Positions 45,501 to 54,656 of a stretch of 64,000 bases of DNA are shown in pieces. Position 1 is the first letter of the stretch; every line of letters begins with the position of its first letter. The notes below the pieces were generated by a model, which was not told the origin of the DNA, did no database searches, and worked only from the letters and a program-made list of their open reading frames with translations. The position numbers were made by a program, and so were the translations under genes. This stretch comes from Paracyclopina nana (Eukaryota > Arthropoda > Copepoda > Cyclopoida > Cyclopettidae), in NCBI GenBank assembly GCA_019096065.1, contig JAGUCH010000008.1, positions 1,307,001 to 1,371,000 of the forward strand. Reading direction: 5' to 3'.

Positions 45501-48082
45501 GGCAACTTGACTCATAATGTGAGGCAAAGTCAAACTTTTGACTCATTTTGAATTTGCAATTGCGAAAACTTGCGCATCGCATTATGCTGCTCCATAACTG
45601 CTAAGAATGCGCGAAATTCTTGACTTGGTCAATTGTGAGTCAACAATTCAATGACAGCTGTTTATTTGAGGCAACTTGACTCATAATGTGAGGCAAAGTC
45701 AAACTTTTGACTCATTTTGAATTTGCAATTGCGAAAACTTGCGCATCGCATTATGCTGCTCCATAACTGCTAAGAATGCGCGAAATTCTTGACTTGGTCA
45801 ATTGTGAGTCAACAATTCAATGACAGCTGTTTATTTGAGGCAACTTGACTCATAATGTGAGGCAAAGTCAAACTTTTGACTCATTTTGAATTTGCAAATG
45901 CGAAAACTTGCGCATCGCATTATGCTACTCCATAACTGCTAAGAATGCGCAAAATTCTTGACTTGGTCAATTGTGAGTCAAAAATTCAATGACAGCTGTT
46001 TATTTGAGGCAACTTGACTCATAATGTGAGGCAAAGTCAAACTTTTGACTCATTTTGAATTTGCAATTGCGAAAACTTGCGCATCGCATTATGCTGCTCC
46101 ATAACTGCTAAGAATGCGCGAAATTCTTGACTTGGTCAATTGTGAGTCAAAAATTCAATGACAGCTGTTTATTTGAGGCAACTTGACTCATAATGTGAGG
46201 CAAAGTCAAACTTTTGACTCATTTTGAATTTGCAAATGCGAAAACTTGCGCATCGCATTATGCTACTCCATAACTGCTAAGAATGCGCAAAATTCTTGAC
46301 TTGGTCAATTGTGAGTCAAAAATTCAATGACAGCTGTTTATTTGAGGCAACTTGACTCATAATGTGAGGCAAAGTCAAACTTTTGACTCATTTTGAATTT
46401 GCAAATGCGAAAACTTGCGCATCGCATTATGCTACTCCATAACTGCTAAGAATGCGCGAAATTCTTGACTTGGTCAATTGTGAGTCAAAAATTCAATGAC
46501 AGCTGTTTATTTGAGGCAACTTGACTCATAATGTGAGGCAAAGTCAAACTTTTGCCTCATTTTGAATTCGCAAATGCAAAAACTTGCACATCGCGTTATA
46601 CTACTCCATAAATGCTAAGAATGCGCGAAATTCTTGACTCGGTCAATTGTGAGTCAAAAAGTCAATGACAGCTGTTAATTTGAAGCAAGAAAAATTGAAA
46701 AGCTTAGTAGTAAGCAACTGACGCTTCTCAAAACAGATTGGCTGGCATTTAATCGCTTTTGTGAGGGCGCATGATAATTTTAACAGGTCATTGACCCCCT
46801 GAGCACATGAGGACAAGTTTTGTAGCAAGAAAAAAGTTTTTCTGGCAGGCCAGTATATAAGCGCTTAAATGAGGGCGCGCGAGAATTCAAACAGGTCATT
46901 GACCCCCTGAGCACCTGAGGACAAGAAATTTGGCTAGAAAAAAGTTTTTTCCTGGCGGGCTGGCATGAAAGAGCTGAATAGAAGGCGCGCGAGAATTTAA
47001 ACAGGTCATTGACCCCGCCGGAGAATTAAATCAGGTCATTGACCCCCTGAGCACATGAGGACAAGAAATTTGGCTAGAAAAAAGTTTTTTCCTGGCGGGC
47101 CGGCATTAAAGCGCTGAATAGAGGGCGCGCGAGAATTTAAACAGGTCATTGACCCCGCCAGAGAATTTAAACAGGTCATTGACCCCCTGAGCACATGAGG
47201 ACAAGTAATTTGGCTAGAAAAAAGTTTTTTCCTGGCAGGCCGGCATTAAAGCGCTGAAATGAGGGCGCGCGAGAATTTAAACAGGTCATTGACCCCCTGA
47301 GCACATGAGGACAAGTAATTTGGCAAGAAAAAAGTTTTTTCCTGGCGGGCCGGCATTAAAGCGCTGAAATGAGGGCGCGCGAGAATTTAAACAGGTCATT
47401 GACCCCCTGAGCACATGAGGACAAGAAATTTGGCTAGAAAAAAGTTTTTTCCTTGCAGGCCGGCATTAAAGCGCTGAAATGAGGGCGCGCGAGAATTTAA
47501 ACAGGTCATTGACCCCCTGAGCACATGAGGACAAGTAATTTGGCAAGAAAAAAGTTTTTTCCTGGCGGGCCGGCATTAAAGCACTGAAATGAGGGCGCGC
47601 GAGAATTTAAACAGGTCATTGACCCCCTGAGCACATGAGGACAAGTAATTTGGCAAGAAAAAAGTTTTTTCCTGGCGGGCCGGCATTAAAGCACTGAAAT
47701 GAGGGCGCGCGAGAATTTAAACAGGTCATTGACCCCCTGAGCACATGAGGACAAGTATTTTAGCAAGAAAAAAGTTTTTTCCTGACCAGCCGGTATAAAT
47801 GCGCTTAAAAGAGGGTGCGCAAGGATAGGCAGGGCGCGATCTGAGTTTTTTGTTGCACTTGCCCAGCTTGGTTGCGGGCGAGCCAATTTCGGGGATTCTG
47901 TGCGCTGGATATCTGGCCACTGCCAAAATATCAAGCACAGTTTTTTTTTTTGAGAAAAATTGAAATAACTTACATTTTGTCAATGGAGCCAAATTTGTGG
48001 CCAAAATGGCCAAATTTTCATCCACGAGGGACTTTTTGGGCCAAATGTTGAGGCTCTGCCTTAGAAAAGCTGAAATTTGCAT
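39565..48082 (-). CDS. Acyl-CoA thioesterase / BAAT family enzyme, gene split by a 7-kb transposon
   Basis: Hydrolyses acyl-CoA (or transfers the acyl group to an amino acid) in this family. Seven exons: 47974-48082, 40651-40934, 40401-40593, 40221-40342, 40088-40169, 39918-40036 and 39565-39864, giving 402 residues against about 420 in ACOT1/2/4 and BAAT. Exon 1 (PKKSLVDENLAILATNL) fits the family's N-terminal beta-sandwich opening. The T/AC phase joins it to KMEVDFYNST. The hydrolase core has EIK-AGRVRGTLFLP, GVVGISKGAELAL (nucleophile Ser; BAAT has Cys), HGQDDRCCP (Asp) and GTGHLVDLP (His), so a thioesterase is likelier than an acyltransferase. There is no peroxisomal SKL tail, and targeting is undetermined. 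Intron 1 is 7,039 bp because of the inserted element; all other introns are 44-107 bp. The gene appears intact if that intron is spliced. Confidence 0.85.
41100..41900 (+). repeat. Left subterminal array of the transposon
   Basis: About seven units of 110-140 bp: TTTCTTGTCCTCATGTGCTC, AGGGGGTCAATGACCTG, TTTAAATTCTCGCGCGCCCTC, CAGCGCTTTAATGCCGGCCC, GCCAGGAAAAAACTTTTTTC. It is the reverse complement of the array at 46,780-47,810. Confidence 0.95.
41901..45167 (+). repeat. 159-bp satellite array inside the transposon
   Basis: About 21 nearly identical units of 158-161 bp, each with CTCCCAGCTCAAAAAAGTTG, CACTGGGAGACTAGTCTGGT and TTTGCTCCAGTAATTACTCA. Variants at two sites (GTAGAAC or GTCAAAAC, and AATTACTCACG or AGTAATACG) are ordered so that neighbours share states, pointing to recent local amplification. 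TGGGAG and CTCCCA in each unit can pair. Confidence 0.97.
45188..45359. mobile_element. 172-bp palindromic MITE nested in the transposon
   Basis: GGCTTAGTCTTTCGCAAGTT at 45,188 is matched in reverse at 45,340-45,359. Inner arms GCTCATAACATAAAACG and TATTTAAATAGC also pair. It is flanked by ATA at 45,185-45,187 and 45,360-45,362, consistent with a 3-bp duplication (Harbinger-like). It sits at the junction of the 159-bp and 169-bp arrays. Confidence 0.8.
45363..46690 (+). repeat. 169-bp satellite relative inside the transposon
   Basis: About eight monomers of exactly 169 bp (starts 45,403, 45,572, 45,741 and so on) are homologous to the array at 1-3015. They share CGAAATTCTTGAC, AATGTGAGGCAAAGT, TTTGACTCATTTTGAATT and GCGAAAACTTGCGCA. 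Each has two TGACTCA and one TGAGTCA. Confidence 0.93.
46780..47810 (-). repeat. Right subterminal array of the transposon
   Basis: About nine units, the reverse complement of 41,100-41,900: GGTCATTGACCCCCTGAGCA, CATGAGGACAAG, AAAGTTTTTTCCTGGCGGGC and GAGAATTTAAACAGG. With the left array it makes inverted arms of about 0.8-1 kb. Confidence 0.95.
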
Positions 48083-48185
48083 TGTTTTTGTTTAAATGTC
48101 AGCTGTTGATTGTAGAACATAAATCCGGTTTTGTTGTTACTTATCTTGAAAAATTGGCAGCTTCCAATATAATTAATATTTGCAG

Positions 48186-48310
48186 TGCACAGTGGGCAAT
48201 TTCCCAATATTTTTCGAGATTCCGCGAAATGAACAAATCACTAATATGCGTGCATCAATTTTCAAATTTCCAAAAAGGGATTTATGCGCGTCAAAAGATT
48301 CCACTGTGCA
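48186..48310. mobile_element. TGCACAGTGG-family MITE, 125 bp
   Basis: A perfect 10-bp terminal inverted repeat TGCACAGTGG ... CCACTGTGCA encloses AT-rich sequence with subterminal ATGCGTGCA and ATGCGCGTC. The termini resemble hAT MITEs (CAGTGG core), but no clear 8-bp duplication is seen. Confidence 0.7.
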
Positions 48311-49154
48311 GACCAATATTATTGGCATAAGTGTAGAAAAACAGATTTGTCTTCCTCATTTTTTGCCTTTAATGAAAGTTGTGTGTGTGCCATTTTTTTG
48401 GTGCGCGAAAATCGATTGGATTTGGCTGATTTAGACCCCAAGCTGAGCTTGCAGAATCGTAAAAGTTACTACTTTGCCAAATAGACGTCCAAAGGCACTA
48501 ATAAAAAAGTGATCTTTTTTTAAAAACTGCTTTTAAAAAATTCTGGGTTTTTTTTAAATGTGAAACTCAAGCGCAAAATTTTTTATTTTTGTTTTTGTCT
48601 GCATTGGCTTTCTCTTTCCGCTCCGCTCGAAAATGGAAGAAAGTGACAAAATGTGTATATACCAAAGACTATAACCAAATTGAGAACAGCACATGTGCGA
48701 AATTCAGCAAGAGCAGTAATGATCATGAGGGGATTGCTGCAACACATTATATGAGCACTGTGGAAAAACTTACCAAAAAAATACCATGTTATCAAAGATC
48801 CTCTTAAGGAATTTCCAAAGGTGGAAAATGAAAGCTCTTTTATTCTCAGTAAGATGTCACATATAATTTTTTGAGGCTTTTTTAGGCGGTTTAACCCACT
48901 GTGCAGGTTTTTGTGTTTTACATACAGTTACACGCATTAACCTAAGTGGATGTTTTCTAATGTACAAATATTCTTATTTTAAGTCATTTGCACCAAAATG
49001 TACTAAAATATTAAGAATATCAAATATTTGCTTGTAGATATTAAAATATTTCAATGTGGTTTTGCAACGGAAAGTCAAATATTTTTGTATTGGGTATATT
49101 GCTAACTTTGCGCTGTAGGTGGTATATTTTTGTGTTTACCAATCAGTCTACCAC

Positions 49155-49301
49155 TGCACTGTGGATTATTTTCCGTTTCCGCGCGCATTTCCTATTTCTC
49201 TCAATTTAAACATTGATCTAACTCATTTTATCCCTTATTAAGAAATATATTTAAATATATACTTTTATGCGCGCAGAAATGGTATAATTTTCCACTGTGC
49301 A
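49155..49301. mobile_element. TGCACAGTGG-family MITE, 147 bp
   Basis: TGCACTGTGG ... CCACTGTGCA (one mismatch) with inner GGATTATTTTCC/GGTATAATTTTCC and CGCGCGCAT/ATGCGCGCA arms. Same family as 48,186 and 33,294. Confidence 0.65.
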
Positions 49302-49484
49302 TTTATACCCTAAGCTAATGACCCAAAGAAAGCAAAAGAATTTTTGGAGCACGTGGCGATTTTGTGCAACAAAAGAAAAAATACATTAACTATCAATGAA
49401 AAGTGCTTTCTTTGTTTAAAAATAATCAATTTAGTGCATAACAACAATAAAATGTGCAAATAAACTCATTCATTTTCATTCAAA

Positions 49485-49556
49485 GGTCCCATGGTGTAAT
49501 GGTTAGCACTCTGGACTTTGAATCCAGCGATCCGAGTTCAAATCTCGGTGGGACCT
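49485..49556 (+). tRNA. tRNA-Gln (anticodon TTG), copy 2
   Basis: Identical over all 72 nt to the copy at 32,192-32,263, with unrelated flanks apart from a T run (49,560-49,566) that serves as terminator. Confidence 0.97.
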
Positions 49557-51290
49557 GAATTTTTTTCGGGAAAGCTAGAAAGTCAATTTAAAGCGCGCTG
49601 AGAGGAAAAAAGTGGATCGATATGGACTCTCTCGCGGATCATCGTAAAAATAAAAGATGGGATTTTCTTGATGAGAATGAGGCGAAATAATCCCCCGTCT
49701 TTTGCGTAGTATTTGCGTTAATTATCCGGACCGATGGATCAATTTCTGCTGTCTTGTAATAGCCGCTCATGAGAATTGCTGGCCTCCATTCAGGAAACCC
49801 TTTGTCCAATCGAATAGGTCAGCGTTACCCGCACAACTTTCAAAAAACCCGCTATATTTAGTTAGTTTACTGATGCATTTTCCTATTTCCAGTGTCTATT
49901 TATAGCTCGCAGTTTTTTGCTAATTTTGGTACTTGTTTTATGCCTTATTCTAATCTTTATTTAGCCTATTTTGTGTTTGATATTTGTGCATTTTTAATGC
50001 AAAAAAAAAAAAAAAAAAAAAGGGATTCAAAAGTTTGGGTTAAAAATGAAAAATTGACTTAACAGTTTAACTAGTTTCATTAGTCCAGTTGAAGCAATGT
50101 AATCGATCTTTGAAAAAATGCCTCAAATTCTAAATGTATGAAAAATGCATTTTACAGAATCTGCCCAAAAAAGTGCTAAAATCAAGGAAATCAAGCAAAA
50201 TGCAACAATCTAAGTTAAATTAGGTATCAGTTCCATAAAAAGCTTAAAAATAGCATTTTCTTTTAAAACTGAAGTATCTCTGAATCTGTCATAACTAAAA
50301 CTTTTCAAAGCATGATTTTTCAATTTTAAAAGTTATGTTTTGGATGCATACCTAATAATTCTCAAGTCTAGCGCATCCAGGTGAATTCGGGATGATTTGC
50401 GGGTAACGTCGTATTTTCCGTCGGTCGGAAACAACAGCCAAAAACGAGGACGCTGAATATTGAAGGGAACTTGTCTGGGTGCGAAATGCGATCGATATTT
50501 GTGAAGCGCACCCTGTCAATACAACCTGCCCGGTAACTTTGGCCCTCCTCTGCTTCATGGCGCGCCTCAGGAAAGCCGGGCAGATTGTACTTTATTATAC
50601 ACAAGGGGGGTGGATGGTTAGAGCTTTCCCTTTTTCCTGCTTTTCTTTCTCCCGATCAGTTCCATTTTCCATCTGAAGCAAAGGACATTTAAAGTCTGCA
50701 CAGCAATTTCTGCTGCCAATCTGTGTTTTTTAGTTTTTTCTACATGTTGAGTGACAATTGGTATTTTGTGTGAGGAAGACGCCAAAAAGCGGTAAGAAAA
50801 AGCCACTTCATTTCAGCTGCAAAAATTCTGTGGGCTGAGAAACAGATCGATAATTAGCTCGACTTTGTTGTGGGATTTGCTTTTTTTGGAATTAACAGCA
50901 ACAAAGGAAACTTTTCCATGGCAAATTTGCCCCAGGGTGAAATATGTTGGAAATGCCAACAACAAATGTGGTTTTAAATCCTTTTTTAGTACATTGTTCG
51001 ATTTAGGCAAATGTTCAAATATTGTTACAAAGGACTCGTTAAAATGAAACTTTGAAGATGGAGGCTAAAAATAAAGCTTTTACGGTAATTGCTTGCCCGC
51101 TTGAAGTTACCAAAATATAGTTTTTTGTAAAATGCTTATAGAAGCAAAATCTATTAAAATTGAACAAAGTGCGTACTTCAAACAAATACGTTTAAAACCA
51201 AGATGTCTTTTAATGCAAGACGTTAATAAAAGCCAAATTGTCTAAAAATAAACTACTATTTAATATTTGAAAGATACATTTGTATTTTGT
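49557..51290. other. Intergenic, AT-rich, with a poly-A tract
   Basis: Contains an A run of about 21 at 50,000-50,021 and a slightly GC-richer stretch at 50,370-50,680. No gene or RNA recognised. Confidence 0.5.
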
Positions 51291-51294
51291 GACA

Positions 51295-51640
51295 AGAAAC
51301 CATTTGAATTTGATGAAATACATTTGAATTTGATGAAATACATTTGAATTTGATGAAATACATTTGAATTTGATGAAATACATTTGAATTTGATAAAATA
51401 CATTTGAATTCGATGAAATACATTTGAATTTGATGAAATACATTTGAATTCGATGAAATACATTTGAATTTGATGAAATACATTTGAATTTGATGAAATA
51501 CATTTGAATTCGATGAAATACATTTGAATTTGATGAAATACATTTGAATTTGATGAAATACATTTGAATTTGATGAAATACACTTGAATTTGATGAAATA
51601 CATTTGAATTTGATGAAATACACTTGAATTTTTGAAATGC
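51295..51640 (+). repeat. 20-bp minisatellite CATTTGAATTTGATGAAATA
   Basis: Seventeen head-to-tail 20-bp units, nearly perfect, with TTTGATG/TTCGATG variants. Because 20 is not a multiple of 3, three frames on the minus strand are all open with the same rotating peptide. Degenerate ACATTTGAATAC-type phrases continue to about 52,290 upstream of the Jun gene. Confidence 0.95.
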
Positions 51641-52401
51641 AATATAATTTGATGAGATATATTGTGCAATCAACTACAAGTCAAATATATTTAAATACAT
51701 GAATGATTACATTTAGATATGCTTCAAATACTTATGAACACAGGCCAAGCACCTGTGAATACAAGCACTAATATTTTTAAATGCATCTAAAAAAATCCCT
51801 TGAATGCATTGAAAATGAACACACATCAAATAAATTTGAGCCAACCAAAAATACATTAAAATACATTTAAAATACATTTGAAGCTTCAAATATGTCTTTA
51901 ATGCATTTGAATACACTATAAATACATTTAAATGCACAACAAATCTATAAGAATATACTTAAAATATATTCAAACAACTAAGTATGCTTCACTTTTGTTT
52001 GAATACTCATCAAACACATTTTACAACCCTTAAAATATACCTTTCAAATACATTCTTGCACTGAGTTTGACTGACTTAAAAAAATTCTTCACGCTTCAAA
52101 TACATTTTTATGCAATTCCATTTGCTCATAAACATTTAAGTACCCTTCGAAATCTTTTGAATACCATTCAAATACATTTGAATACCATTTAAATTCATGT
52201 TAGTTCACTTTAAATACATTTGAATGACATCAAATGAATTTCAATACATTTCAACTTGGTACATTTCAAATACATTTAAATACACAACAAATACACGGTG
52301 CAAGTCAGCTCTTCCGAAAATGCAGTACACTTGGCATCCTCAGAAATACATTTTGCATATGTTCTTCCAGATTTTGATGTCTAGGTAGCACCACAGAAGA
52401 G

Positions 52402-54146
52402 ATGGAGGCTCCAACTGATCTCAGCACAACCGTGGATGCTCTCCCCATTGTGGAGGATGACCAGCAGCTCTACGATTGGGGCATTGAGCATCGGCTGGAC
52501 CAATATTACGGCAACACAGAGCAGCAGCAGCAGCAATACCAGTTATACCAGCAACAGCAGCAACTCATGGGCAAAGCTGTAACGGGTTATGTGTTGCCGG
52601 AGCATGTGCAGCAGCAGGAAAACAGCTACTTAGTGACCATAACAGCTGACAACAGCAGCAGCAAAAAAAGCCACCCAATCAAATCGGAGCCCGCGTCAGC
52701 TGTCGTCAAACCAGTTAGACACATTTATGCCAAACAAGCAAGCAAAGGCTCCACAGTGGCCGGAGTTCCTGGCAGAAGACCCATTTTGCCCACTGTGGAC
52801 ATGGATGCAAATGAGATTTTGAAAGTAAGCCAAGCATTTATTTAATTTTTTTTGAGGTGATTTTTTTTTGGTGCAAGTGAAGCAGGTGCAAAAAAATGCT
52901 TTTTTTGACACACTCCAGTGTGCAGCGAGCAGCTGCTTCTAGCTGCTTTTATTTAGTATTGTAGTGGATAAACAAGGTTTAGGGAAAAAATGGCTGATTG
53001 ATTGCCTTGATAAAGGAAGCCATTATGGCTAATAATCAATTTGATCCATGCAGAGCAGAAATAAACCATTACAAAATAAAATATTTTTCCAGTTGATTTT
53101 TTGAGAAAATTTTTTTTTTTGAAATATTGGTTTCATAATAATCATAGTTTTGGTCTTTCAAGATGAATTCCAGTTTTTTTTAGTGTGCACTTTTGATTGC
53201 AGGGTTGAAAAGGCCAAATCACTCAATCATACTTTAGACAGAATACACCAAAAATGGATAAATAAATAAGAAACCTAACAATGTGGAACTAGCTAATTTG
53301 TCACTAAGACACAAGTCAATTTTTATTTCTACTTACTGATTACTTCATTTGATTCCTCTAAATTAAACATATAGTTTAACGTATTCTCATATGAACGAAA
53401 ACCAAAATAGAAATATAACTTTGTTAATTGGGCTAAAATCAATAGGCCTTTTTATAATAAAAAGGTGCCTCTAAAGAGTCCTCTTAACATAGTTTAACTT
53501 TTCAAGGTTGAGCTTATTTTTTTGTAAAGATTCTTCATTGGGCTAAAATCAATGTTAAGCCTCTTTATAATAAAAGGTGCTAAGACTCCTCTTAACATAG
53601 TTTAACTTTTCAAGGTTCAGCTTATTTTTTATCAAGATTCTCATAAGAATGAAAACCTAATAAAAAATAGTATTTTCTTCATTGAATGGCTAAAATCAAT
53701 GTTTAGCTTCCTTAAAAAATAAAAAGGTGTTTAAGAGTCCTCTTAACATTGTTTAACTTTTCAAGGTTGAGCGGAAGCGCGCGCGCAACCGCGTGGCCGC
53801 GTCCAAGTGCCGCATGCGCAAGCTGGAGCGGATCGCCGTGCTGGACCAGCAGGCGAGCGCATTGCGCGCGGACAACGAGCAGCTGGCCAAAATGGCGGAC
53901 AAGCTGAGATCGCAAGTGTATTCCTTGAAGCAGGAGCTGAGATGGCATGTCAACAATGGATGCCGCATTGGCAACAGCTGCCAATTTGACCAGTTGGAAC
54001 ACCCGGAAATCAGCTTACCCATTTCAACAGCTGACAAAGCAACGGAAACAACAACAACAGCTGCCAATTGTTATGAAATATTTGACAACAGCCCTGATAG
54101 CACAACCAGTTCAAGCACAGTGGCCACCAATGTGAAAAAGGAGTAA
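52402..54146 (+). CDS. JUN: Jun, AP-1 bZIP transcription factor
   Basis: Binds TGA(C/G)TCA as a homodimer or with Fos. Two exons, 52402-52824 and 53766-54146, join in phase 0 (GAGATTTTGAAA/GTTGAGCGG) to 267 residues. The C-terminal bZIP is unmistakable: basic region ERKRARNRVAASKCRMRKLE with the conserved NxxAAxxC, then leucine heptads and the Jun-specific HVNNGC after the zipper. The N-terminus is short and Gln-rich (QQQQQYQLYQQQQQ). I do not see a clear delta/JNK-docking motif, though several SP/TP sites may be missing or moved. An intron of 941 bp lies directly before the basic region. In Drosophila and vertebrates the gene is intronless, to my knowledge. AATAAA lies near 54,528. Confidence 0.93.
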
Positions 54147-54656
54147 CAAAATGTACCTTTTTTTGTAATGACAATCTCAACTGGTCCACAGTGGGTGGTA
54201 TGGGCCTTTTTGTGGGCAAATGGCCCACTCCTGATTTGTAAACAAGTGAAAGCAAGACAGCAAATAATCTATTATTCTTTTATACATAATAATTGTACAG
54301 ATAAAAAAAATTGATGATATTTTTGAGACAAATATGTGTGCAAAGAAACGACAACTTTTTGTGATGATGTACAATGAAATACTCTCCTCGTGCTATTATT
54401 AATTATGCTTTCTAGTCTCTATGTTTTTTTGGTACTTTAAGGCACGTTATTTTTTTACAGCTGATATTTGACATTTTTTGTTGTGCGCATCTCTGATATG
54501 AATGCTTCTTCCATTATGATCCAAGGAATAAACCGAAGAAAAAGAGTTGAATTTCACAGTCAGTGATTAACTTGATTTATGGGAGGAATTTGCAAAATCA
54601 AACACTGTTGTTTACTGCCATGCACCTTAAAGAGTGGCTTTCACAAAAAATCTGCC

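Larger units (their letters stand above)
40948..47924. mobile_element. 6,977-bp non-autonomous DNA transposon made of satellite arrays
   Basis: Termini GGCAGTGGCCAGATATCCAG and its reverse complement at 47,905-47,924 extend into about 95-bp inverted repeats with only a few mismatches. The element is flanked by a perfect 8-bp duplication AAAATATC at 40,940-40,947 and 47,925-47,932. The interior holds inverted subterminal arrays (41,100-41,900 and 46,780-47,810), a 159-bp array, a 169-bp satellite array and a nested 172-bp MITE. No transposase frame is present. An 8-bp duplication suits hAT, P or Merlin-type elements; the superfamily is unresolved. It lies in intron 1 of the thioesterase gene. 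Confidence 0.93.
48083..49484. other. Intergenic region with two MITEs, no gene recognised
   Basis: Lies upstream of the thioesterase first exon, so the promoter of that gene should be at its left edge. Apart from the MITEs listed separately, I see only AT-rich sequence with short uninformative open frames. Confidence 0.5.

Noticed and set aside
46643-46828. Transposase remnant inside the large element
   Set aside because: The only frames there cross satellite junctions and carry no recognisable catalytic motif.
51210-51673. Three 137-codon minus frames, and the idea of a CRISPR-like array
   Set aside because: All three frames carry the same rotating peptide of a gapless 20-bp tandem repeat. 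There are no spacers, and the genome is eukaryotic.
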